From Thinopyrum elongatum (lineage: Eukaryota > Streptophyta > Magnoliopsida > Poales > Poaceae), in NCBI GenBank assembly GCA_011799875.1, contig CM022303.1, positions 217,092,255 through 217,156,254 of the forward strand: a DNA stretch of 64,000 nt. Reading direction: 5' to 3'. The position numbers and the translations under genes were made by a program. The notes below the pieces were generated by a model that saw nothing but the letters and a program-made list of their open reading frames with translations, searched no databases and was not told the origin of the DNA. The first letter of the stretch is position 1. The number at the start of each line of letters is the position of its first letter. This document shows, piece after piece, positions 46,261-56,562 of the stretch.

Positions 46261-46555
46261 CGTGAATAACTTACCATCTATTCATCAACAGTCATGGAAG
46301 TACGGCGAACACGAGACGTGAAAAAGAATAAATCTATACGTGCGTAGACCACCTAGTATGACTACTAGGACTAGAGCAAGCCGAAAGTGCGCCGTCGTCA
46401 CCCCCTCCTTATCGGCGATGGGAAAACCTTTGTTTTACACAGCCGAGAAGTCATCGTGCTAAGGCCCCACATGCTCAGCCGTTGAATAGAATGTAGATCC
46501 AAGTTTATGGAAACAAGTGTCGATAATACATTTGTATCTCCATACTTATATCTCT

Positions 46556-46987
46556 TCTCTCTTATAAAAAAAACCGAGTTGGTGATGATGGTACGCCTGC
46601 CATCTTGCAATATAGACCGTCCGATCTATATCTGACGGATAGAAATTAAACTAAAAGATACCCGCACCTCTCTCCACATTTGCAGACAAGGCCTTCCCTC
46701 GTTCATCCTTAATTATCTCTCACAACCACATTGTTGAGCAATTAAAAAAGGAAGCCTCTGGAACAAACTGGCATGGTGGTCGCTGCCGGCGTCGTCCATC
46801 CCCATGCCTCCGCTCAGTCCGACCACCAATCACCACCACGCCCCACTCCTCCTCACCTTATGTCTCCTCTTTCTCGAGATATCATTAGGTTTACACATGG
46901 GATTACTCCCGCATGGGTCAATCACAACAGGTGTTTTATAAAAAAATGCATCTTGATGTTCCGTGCAATGCACGGACATCTTGCTAG
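46556..46987 (+). mobile_element. Non-autonomous Helitron with perfect terminal hairpin
   Basis: It starts near TCTCTCTTATAAAAAAAACC (start approximate). It shares GAGTTGGTGATGATGG, CTGACGGATAG and CTCCACATTTGCAGA with the Helitron at 39274-39503. It ends CATCTTGCTAG|T, and CCGTGCAATGCACGG at 46961-46975 forms a perfect 7-bp stem with a one-base loop. An unrelated ~190-bp segment (about 46740-46930) distinguishes it from the shorter copy. Confidence 0.82.
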
Positions 46988-47229
46988 TACTCCTACAGAA
47001 GACTTAGTTGGTGATGATGGTGTGTCTACCATCCATCATTTCTGACCATTAGATCTACATATAACGACTATGAGGTAACACTGGTACGCGTCGGTGCTAT
47101 ACACACGGTTTTTAACCCCTTTCCGCGACGGCATTTGGAACCGTCGCCAAGTGAGTGTGGGCGATAGGGGGTCCTTCCCACACGACCCAGAAACTGTCGG
47201 GGATATGGAGCCATGATCCAGAGGCCTTG

Positions 47230-47850
47230 CAAAGTGTAATCGTGTGCGATGCAGCACACACTAAATTCTTTCGCACATGTGGTATCGGTAATTAAACATT
47301 TCTAATGACGCAGTGAAACCAAATGGTGTGTCATAATGAACCGTTTGGGAAATAGTATGTAAGGCACACGGGCCAACATATGAACTGTGTGCGACATGTG
47401 CCCCATCGCACACGAGTTTTCTGCGGAACCCGTCTGCCATGCAATATTCCATCGCACACGTTTCCCAACAATTACCGTGTGCGATAATGTTCTATCACAA
47501 ACGGTTCAGGGGCCCCTTCGCACACATACAAGTGTTGCAGACCATTTGTGATTTGTTGTGTATCACCGACGGTTGCGCCAAGAGTGACATGTGCTTTTCG
47601 TTTGGGATCCCACACGTTTCCTGAAAAAATTACAACTGGGATTGTATTTTACATTGGGCATGGTTTACTCCGAGCTCTCGTGTGCGATACCGTGATATCA
47701 CAAACGGTTCCGGAGACCCTACGCACACGTAGTAGCGCTGCAAATTGTTTGTTTTCTGTTGTGTATCACCAACGGTTCCGCAACGATTGACGTATGCTTT
47801 CTGATGTGGATCGCACACACTCAATTTGTTCAACCGTGTGCGGAGCAATT
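47230..47850. repeat. Left subterminal repeats, TCGCACAC motif in both orientations
   Basis: Copies of (A/T)TCGCACAC(A/G) or its complement GTGTGCGA occur about every 30-70 bp, for example near 47243, 47269, 47389, 47405, 47450, 47476, 47517, 47681 and 47811. They are often followed by GGTT or GTTTCC. Dense bidirectional 8-10 bp motifs near the ends are the known binding sites for the TNPA-type protein of CACTA elements. 47850-48145 is AT-rich without motifs. Confidence 0.85.
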
Positions 47851-48145
47851 GCCAGGTTAAAACAAAAATATCCCATTTTGAATCGGCATGCAAAAAGCAA
47901 ATTCGCCACAATATTCAATTGAACAAATAGTGTCCACAGGAAGAACATTCATCAGATTTCGCAACAATTGCAATTGAACATATGGTAGCTAAATTCCAAT
48001 GATTTGTCCACGCATATATGCATTACATAATTAATCATAGTGTACGAAATACGAAGACCTCATCAGATGGAAAACAATGGATCCATGCGTATATGTTTAG
48101 CGGCTAACTCTTACTCAATGTTTCAGGAGAAGGCATGCTGAAATC

Positions 48146-51100
48146 TTAATTATCACCAGTGGGATTGATGTAGTGATTCAGGAACAAGTTGCTGATAAAT
48201 CTCTGAACCATCAGCAATTCACCAGCCGGGAGCGGTTCAGGGGTCCTCGGTTCTAAGATGAGCTACAGTATTTTTAAGATCAGAATGTGCCATATGAGTG
48301 GAGTAGAAGATATTAATTAAGATAGACTTACTGGTACTAATTCGCGAGGATCGTCACAACTATCAGCAGATTTGCAGATGGAGATCATGTGTCTGCAAAC
48401 ATAGTATCCACAAAGGTTGGTCCCTGCTTGTTGCTGAGGACACTGAAATTTTTTGTACAGAATTAGTCATGTATTTGTCCTGTTAGGAACAACCTAACCG
48501 ATGTTAGATGTATTATTTTTTCTTTGGACAAAAATAGAAAGAGGTTTATTTAGAAGCTTGAACATTTGACTAGCGTAAGAAAAGGTATTTGCAGACTATT
48601 GGATAAATTTTCCGAAAATAACAGATTTCGGTGCGTCACCGGAGAAACGATCTCGTGCTGCAGAGGTAGTTCCGTCTTGAACAGGTTCCCTGGTTTAGTT
48701 TTCCACAATGCGAGCACACTGCAAATGAAGATGAATTTTAACAACATCAATTATTGAACCAGATATGAATGCAAATTAATTTCAACATCATAGAATTCAA
48801 TACCTATCCATGAATTGCTGAAGATGCGTCAGATCCTGAGCGTTTGTTGACTCTCTGAGAGAATCCATGTAGTAAACTGTGTTCTTGTTTGGAACAATGA
48901 ATACCAATATCCAGTGATTGCTACATATTAAGAAAGCCATGAACTTACAAATTATGTCGAAATCTGAAAGACAATCAGTGTATGCGTGGTTGTTTACTTG
49001 ACTTACCGTTCATGATATGGCCAGAGAAATGATTCTGCATGGGACGTGTTTTCGAAGATACGGACGACCGTGTTAATGGCCCAGTCCCGTAGGTCCTTAC
49101 CATCTAATGTTGTGCCATTTTCTAATGCAGGATCTATGAAATACACACTCTCCCTTTTTCTTCTCTGCGCGTTCAATCCCCTGAGAGGAATAAAATGCAG
49201 TTAGCTGTTCATCATTTACAGCCTTGTATGGAGAAGTTGATCAGAGTTTGTTAAGTACTTACAAAATCAGGCATCTAACAGGAGTGGCATCGAGCACGTT
49301 GAAGTTGAAGAAGAGATGTAAGTCCTTGAAACTCACATTGATGGAACCAGCATCGTAATGGAAATGATCTCTGTTGTAGTGGACTAGCAAACCATGATGA
49401 CCTACTGACATTTGATCCATGCAATATTCATGTAACTCGCGGCAACTGGAGCTGCACTCATCAAAGTATTCGCCAACAAGAAGTGGCTGGCCATGGACAT
49501 CATTGCGTGCTTCAAGTACGTCTGCTTTACTTTTAGCAAGCAACAAATCTACTTCTTCATCATCCATGCCTTCAGAAATAATATTACTCCCCGATTCGAA
49601 CAACCCGCTGTTAATTTGGTTCTGGGCGATGAGTGCTTTAACTAAGAGGCAATCGTTCTCTTTCCTCTTTGCTCTCCCACCACGCTTCCTCGTGGGTGCA
49701 GCCTTTTTGGATGCTTCCTTCTTGGTACTTGAAGCATTTCTGGCAGAACATCTGGTTGGCTGCAAGGTAGACTGCCGAGCAGACGGTGAAGCTTCGACAG
49801 ACTGCTTAGCAGACAGTTTATCTATGCCGGACCACTGAGGTGGCAGTGCTACTGTGACGGACTGCTGGGCTGTAGGAGCAGAGGCATCGCACTACTGACC
49901 ATGCGTTGAAGCTATGTCGGGTTTCTGCGCAGGTGGTGCCAACTTGTCGGTGTGCTGAGGAGGCCGTGCCAACGCGTTGGTTTGCTGAGCAGGAAGTGCT
50001 GACGCATTCGTATGCTGATCACGCGACTGCGGACCGACAGACTGATGAGCAGTCGGTTCTGGACCTGCAGGCTGCTTAGCAAGCGGTTTCGAAGCATCAG
50101 ACTGCTTAGCAGTCCGTTCCACCAGGTTGGTCTACTGAGCATGTGCTGCAGCTGGGTCTCCCCCCGCTGCTTCAGCGGCCGGCATCTGAACCGGTGGTGC
50201 GTCTTCAGCAGCTGTAGGCCTTGCCACTCGCTGCTCTGGGGCGGAGGATGACATGGCCTGTACGGCACAAAGTTGGGCCAGCTGATCACAGGTTGATGCA
50301 TCAGCCGTCGAATTATGAGTATTAGGTTCTTTGGAGGAAGCATGCGAGAGCTGCTGTGGCAAGGAGAGCGTCACCGGTTGAGGGGCGACATTGGTTGCTC
50401 TTGGCGGGGTTTCAGGGATCTCATCGATGAACTCTATTTTATTTTGTGGCCACTGGATGTGATGTAATAGTGTTTCTCCCAAGGTCCTTTGCTCATCAAA
50501 GTCTCCTAGGACATTCTTCAGGGCAAATTCATTGAATCCAGGCTTTACTTCAGTCACGTAGCACTTCACACAGCCCGGCTTCAATGGCACATTGTCCAGC
50601 AAGAGGCCCTCTTCCAAGAAGGGTGGGCAAACCCAGGCTGTTGCACATTTTAATGTACCTTCATAATGTGTAAGCACGCCCTTCAGTCTGTCTTTCATTC
50701 CAGATAGATCAGATATAGCATCATCATGAGCAGTTGCAGTCTCAGTGTCGCTGGGGTCAGCTGATGCACAGCTACTCTTGTGCAGTGTTGTCGCGCAATA
50801 AGCAGCATCCTCCATGCCCGCCTCCCCTCCCATCTGCTGGCTATCTGTCAGTGTTAGAGTCTTCTACATCATCATTGACTCCTCAATATCCTTTCGAACA
50901 GCCGGATACATGTCCTTCCTCAACCTTTCATACAATTCATTCTGCTTCATTTCACTCCTCGCTTTTTTCATCATGAGCCTCTCTTCTTTGCTGAGTGTGA
51001 AAGCCCTCTTGTGCGGGACATTAACACCTATACCCCTTGCATGGCCAGGGGGCTCTCTTGTTTCCAGAGCATCGGACAGAATGTCACATGGCCCTGAGTT

Positions 51101-51958
51101 CCTGTAGAACCTTCCAGGGATCTTGGAAGCCTCTAACATCACTTGATACAGTTCTTCGTCATGTGAGTTTTCAAAGTAATAAGTTCCGTCATCACGCCTC
51201 CTTGCACGTGCCCACAAGTAGTTTCTGGCGCGTTCGCCCCTGATTTCACTAAAGGCCAGTTGCCCACCCGCCACTACTACTTCTTTGTCCTCCTGGTCCC
51301 ATATCGGTTTCATGTCGTAGTATCCTGCCACACCCATACAGTGGGGGTGTATGTTCTTCTTCTGAAGTTCCGATTGCTTGGCACTCTTGTCAGCAAACTC
51401 TTTAGTTGCCCTGACCCTTTTGAATTCTGCCCAGTCTGCCTTTGTAATTTGGGGGTATGCGGGGATTGGGTCCTTGCCTTCACTCAAGTACTTCTTCTAC
51501 AGCACGTGCTTCCAGTTTCTACAAGCATCCCTAGCCTTCTTCAGTGCAGCGTGTTCCACCTGCATTCTCCACTGCTCTGGAACGTTGAAGTGATCCATGA
51601 TCTCCCGGACTATCCTTCACCGTGTTTCTGTGTCAGCCTTCCGAAACCCTGGCAGATTATTGTTGAGCCTTGCCCTGCCAACAAATCCACACACACTCCT
51701 GAACCTCGTGCGTGCTTTATCTGGTTTAGTTGGAGCCCAAGACTTTAAATCGATCTCGTTTACTTCATATATACCTTTAGGCTGGTGTGTGGGCTTCCTT
51801 GGAGCGTTCCTCCGTGTCCTGACCAGAAGGGTAATTGCTGCAGCTCTATCCCGTTCAAGATTACTTGATCCCTCACCATCTGCTGAAGACCTAGGGTTGT
51901 CGGAATCAGATGAAGATACATCGCCTGAAGCATGAGTGTTGTCGCTGCTACTCGGCAT
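48146..51958 (-). pseudogene. TNPD/plant-transposase-like protein fused to Ulp1-type C48 protease
   Basis: The ATG at 51958 starts exon 1 (49263-51958). Exons 2-6 are 49007-49180, 48804-48920, 48640-48718, 48332-48442 and 48146-48262 (ending TAA). Joined, they make 1098 codons in phase. Exon 1 has in-frame stops at codons 114, 154, 365, 609 and 689. Residues ~90-360 resemble the plant transposase (Ptta/En/Spm) family, then comes a Pro/Ala/Gln-rich repetitive stretch (~600-720) and a basic Lys/Arg patch (KKAAPTRKRGGRAKRK). The C-terminal exons show a Ulp1/C48 cysteine protease: His in NHWILVF, Asp in YYMDSL and the Gln-Cys motif QQAGTNLCGYYVC. No stop is found after codon 689, so the protease part is still open. 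Grass CACTA elements with such protease domains are known; the substrate is not. Confidence 0.8.
49790..50135 (-). repeat. Degenerate coding minisatellite in the transposase/protease gene
   Basis: On the plus strand ACTGCTTAGCAG, ACTGATGAGCAG, TTTGCTGAGCAG and TGTGCTGAGGAG type phrases recur about every 33-36 bp. They encode roughly 12-residue units rich in Pro, Ala and Gln on the minus strand. Two of the gene's in-frame stops (49892 and 50132) fall within or at the edges of this array, both as TAG where neighbouring units have CAG or similar. Confidence 0.6.
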
Positions 51959-52560
51959 CTACAGAGAACACATGCGAAACTCAGGAAAGGAGGATAAGCA
52001 TAAAACTAAAAACTTGGTATGAAGCTGTCTAAACATGTCATGCAATAATTTAGAAAATGTACGGCTTATTTGTTAAGTTTGTGTGACTCGGGCACCCGCG
52101 ATCTGTAAATCGGCAGTAACTTATTGGAACAAATACAGCTTATATGTACTAGTTAGGAAGGTAGATAATGAACATATATACGCTCTCCGTTATTTTATAG
52201 CCAATTTGGGAACATACGGAACGAAATAGGAAGAGGGATTGCGAGGAAATATGCCTCACCGCGATGGAGAGCAGTAACTAACAGGCTTCTTAATGCAAAC
52301 CCAGCCGGACCACAGGAGAGGCGAGGGTTACAGGATTGATATGCTCGAGGGTGGCTGGCGAACAAACGAAGATGGCGAGGCGCGGGCAGCCGCGTGTTAG
52401 GAACGGCAGTGGAGGTAGGCTTGACACCGAAGAGCGGGCACACGGCCGGGGTGAGCACGCCGGCGCCGGAGAGGGTTCTGCTGTGGATCTAGGGGAGGGG
52501 GGAGCTGGCGATGGAGATTGGATGGACTAGTTGAGTGAAACGCGGGCGGACGGTGGGGGG
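51959..52560. other. Leader/promoter region of the transposase-protease gene
   Basis: This lies immediately upstream of the ATG at 51958. The part 52250-52560 is GC-rich, as in first exons and promoters of other genes here, and has no supported ORF on either strand. A clear TATA box is not seen. Confidence 0.3.
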
Positions 52561-53800
52561 GTGTTGGCGGCCTAGGTGAAAAGGGTGAAAAATATCCCCG
52601 GTCGCGCGCAGAAAGGCCTATGCAAACGGGTGCCTCTAAGCGCTCGTGTGCACAAAGAGAAAAAATTCGTTTGAAATGAAGACGTACTAATTTTGAAATG
52701 AAGACGTGAGTTCATCGTTTCGCCTCTAAATTTTTCCCACGTTAAGCAATAACCATTATACCACGGGTTTGATTTGCTAGCGCATTTAAGGTCTCGTGTG
52801 CTATATTTAAGACATTTTTTGGCATTTACCGTGCATTTTGGCAGATAAATCAAATCCTAGCCGGACTGCATTTCCTATCGAAAGGGATGAGTATTGCCGT
52901 TCGATCTGAGAGCATCCAACGGTGCAGACGTACGATCCGTAGGGTTTGGGTTCTGGCCAATCAAAACGCACGACTCAGATCGCGCGCGTGGCAGGGGGGC
53001 ATCGGCCTCTGTTTAGTGGGCACACGTCTTTCGTGAGTGAACCATGTGCTATTTGAAAACATTTACATTAACTAACAGCATATTTTTGTTTGAATGAAAA
53101 CATGAGTTCATCGTTTCGCCTCCAATTTTTTTCCACGGTAAGAAATCACGATTGTACCCTATGGTTCGATTTTCTGGTACATTTTACCAGGCGGCAGGCC
53201 TGGCTAGCAATCTCAAACTTTGAATATGCAAATAAAAGAGATCTCGTTTGTGTATATATATATATAGTCGCAAATACACGTGGGTGTTAGCAAGATCATT
53301 TCTGTGTCGCTTTGCGAGTTTTCATTCATTGTCCGAGAAATGGGAAAAAACTTCAAACAGTTCGGCCACAGGGTGCGGCCAGAGGCGTAGGCCTTGTTGG
53401 TATTTTAATTTCAGGAAATGCATATAGAGTCCCAAAAATAACGAAAATCATTGTGTCACTGTGGCGTGCTCTCACAATCGCATGGAAAAAATTTGGTAAA
53501 GTTTGGCATAAGTTTTGGTGCTCGCACCATCCATACCGGAGCATCTCACAAGAAGGATCATAGTTTCCAAAAGGAGACGCGGCACTTCGGACTCCAAATC
53601 GTCAGTTACTATATCCTTCCGCCTCGAAAAAAAATCATGGTAAACAATCGCGGATATATCCTTGGTTTGATTTTCCGGCCCATTTTAGGTCTCGTCTGCT
53701 ATATATGTTTAAGTCATTCTTTGCACTTATTACCTTGCATTTTAGTGCATATAATTAAAGTCAAAAACCCTACTGCAACTACATGTGGGTGTTTTAGTTA

Positions 53801-53850
53801 GGCTATACTTAGGCTACTCATAGTGGAGAGTGTCATATATACTAGTATCA

Positions 53851-53904
<54 letters not shown>

Positions 53905-55512
53905 ACTATAGTGTATGATACTACCTTTAATTATAGTGCATAGTATAATAGAGTAGTATCATAGATGATCATATTTATTGCCATGCATGACACAAATTAG
54001 CATCGCATTTAACATGATACGATATCTACCTATATGTTACTCTAACCCTCTCTATCTTATTTAATTCTTTGCCACATCAGCATACTTGCTATTTTCGAGT
54101 GCATGATATCGGCTATGATACCACCACTATGGCCAGCCTTATAGTGGGAAGTATCATATACTATAGTATCATGCATATGATACTAGTGTATGATACTACG
54201 TACGTACCTTCATAGTGCATATATATAGTATCATAGATGACCGTATTTATGGCCATGCATGACACAAAGTAGTATACCATATTTATTATGTTACGGTATC
54301 TGCCTATGTTACTTCTTTGCCACATCATCATATTTGCTATTCCCGAGTGCAAGCTACTGGCTATGATACCCCCACTATATGGCCACCCTAAGGCTCGTCG
54401 TAATGGGAGTATCATAAGCGGTATCATGCATGCCAACTAGACTTTTTGGATGATGTAGTGGCACACAGTTAAATGAGGAAGGAGAGGGTGTGGTATCATA
54501 TCATGATACCGTATCATATTAAATGTTGTACTACTTTGTGTCATGCATGGCAATTAATAGGGCAACCTAAGATAGTAACTTATGATACTATGCGCGCATT
54601 ACGGAGGTAGTATCATATACTATAGTATCATATGCATGATACTAGTATATGATAAGGCTGGTTGTAAGACTACCCACAGTGGGGGTAACATAGGTGGTAA
54701 CATCACACATCTCTAGGCAAAACAGATGATGTGGTAAGTAATTAATGAGGAAAGAGAGTCATGTGGTAACATAGCTAGTTACTGTAACATCACACATACC
54801 AAGACAAGATGAGTCTACAACCTAATAAATGAAGTGTTGCATGACACCACACATATGTTACTCCCCACTATATAGGTAGTAACATAGACTAGTAACATAT
54901 GCATGTTACTAGTCTAAGTTACTATACCCATTGTGACTAGTCTAACCCTCCCAATGCTCCACCTTTTACAGGTGCTAAGGCTGCCATGTAGGCAAAAAAT
55001 CTGATGTGGCAAGGTAATTAAGAGGAGAGAGATGAGTGTGGTGACCCCAGGAAGAAACAATGCCAAGTGCGAGAACCTAGGCAAAACACTTAAATGGAAG
55101 AATCCCACCAATGCATGAAGAACTTTAGTTGCAAAATCATTAAATGAAGGATACTTAGCACCAACAAGTTAAGCACCTATGCATTGGGGTCTTTAGTTGC
55201 TAAAGTATTTAATATGCTTAGCACCTCATGTAAGCACCAATGCATTGGAAGCAGCCTAATGGAGAGTATCATATACTAGTATCATGCATATGATACTACC
55301 TCCGTAATGCGCGCATAGTATCATAAGTTAGTATCATGTAGTATTTTATTTATTGTCATGCATGACACATAGTAGCATAGCATTTATTATAATACGGTAT
55401 CATGATATGATACTTAACCCTCTCTTTCTTCATTTAATTCTATGATAGCTCATCAGAATTGCCTAGTTGGCATGCATGATAGTAGCTATGATACTCCCAT
55501 TACGATCAGCCT
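53801..55512. mobile_element. Cluster of at least five nested MITE-like fold-back elements
   Basis: Successive units share phrases such as AGTATCATATACTA, GATACTACCTCCGTAATG, GCCATGCATGACACA and AATTC/TTTGCCACATCA. The boundaries are approximate: 53801-54138 and 54139-54390 are two copies of one family side by side. 54391-54655 and 55258-55512 are the two arms of one larger fold-back element (GTCGTAATGGGAGTATCAT against its inverse), with further units at 54656-54945 and 54946-55257 inserted between. The centre of the first unit has a long (AT)n run. None has coding capacity. Confidence 0.7.
53854..53901. repeat. (AT)n microsatellite, about 24 units
   Basis: This is an uninterrupted AT dinucleotide run inside the first MITE of the cluster, just after CATGC and before GATACTATAG. 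Expansion from the palindromic MITE centre is likely. Confidence 0.95.
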
Positions 55513-56562
55513 AGCAAAGAAGGTGTACAAATCATTTGTGCGTCGCTTTGCGAGTTTTCATCCATTTGTTCGAGAAGCGGGGAGAAGTTTCAAACATTTC
55601 GGCCGCGAGGTGCGGCCACTGGCGTAGGCCTAGTTGGTATTTTAATCACAGGAAATTTAGATGGAGTCCGGACATCATCAAAATCGATGTGTGCCCGTGG
55701 CGTGCTCTCACGACCCCGTGGAAAAAATTGGTAAAGTTTGGCACAAGTTTTGATGATCGCTCCTTCCAAACCGGAGCATCTCAAGGATCATGGTTTCCAA
55801 AAGGAGACATGTCAATTCAAACTCCAGTGGCCGGTGACTTCATCGTTTGGCCTCATAAAAATTTCCACGGTACGCAATCACCATTATACCACGGGTTTGA
55901 TTTTCTGGCGCATTTCAGGTATCGTTTGCTATATTTAAGACATTTTTTGAGTTTAACATGCATTTTGTGCATAAAAATAAAATTACAACCGGAACTGCAT
56001 GTGCTGTCGAAAGGGATGAGGATCACTGTTCGATCAAGATACATCCAACGGTGCAGACGTACGATCCGTGGGGTTTGGGTTCTAGCCAATCAGAACGCAC
56101 GACTCAGATCACGCGCGTTGCATGGGGGGGCATCGGCCACGGTTTGGTAGGCACCCAGCTTTCGTGAGTGAACCGTGTGCTATTAGAAAACATTTACATG
56201 AACCGGAATTGCATGTGCTGTCGAAAGGGATGAGGATCGCCGTTCGATCAAGGAGCATCCAACGGTGCAGACGTACGATCCGTGGGGTTTGGATTCTGGC
56301 CAATCAGAAAGCACGACTCAGATCGCGGGCGGGGTTTGGTCGGCACATGGCTTTCATCAACGAACCGTGTGCTATTCGCAAACCAGATTGCGTATTTTTG
56401 TTCACACATACTGTAGTGAGATCAATTGATTGTGCTACCTCTATGATATAATAATAATAATAACAAAAAACAGTTCATATTCATTGCCTGAGCTGACAGC
56501 ATATCAAGGTCAACATATTAATGGTTCTTACATCAATAGAAAACCAGGCATAAAGACTAGTC

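Larger units (their letters stand above)
52620..56400. repeat. Direct repeats filling the spacer between the two transposase genes
   Basis: Block 1 (CCGGACTGCAT...GAAAGGGATGAG...CAGACGTACGATCCGT...GTGAACC) occurs at about 52858-53068, 55983-56200 and 56201-56385. Block 2 (GTCGCTTTGCGAGTTTTCAT...GGCGTAGGCC...GGTATTTTAAT...CATGGAAAAAAT) occurs at about 53300-53760 and 55530-55980. A third, shorter part (TTCATCGTTTCGCCTC) is at 52710 and 53110, with a related form at 55840. All copies run in the same direction, and a MITE cluster separates the halves. Confidence 0.85.

Noticed and set aside
45167..46321. A series of His/Thr/Ser-rich ORFs
   Set aside because: They come from the CT/CA-rich tract, which has few stop codons in these frames by composition.
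47230..47850. Possible centromeric or satellite repeat
   Set aside because: The repeated motif is short, irregularly spaced, in both orientations and also present at the opposite element end, which fits CACTA subterminal repeats instead.
49419..49838. 139-codon plus-strand ORF
   Set aside because: Opposite-strand shadow of the transposase-protease exon 1.
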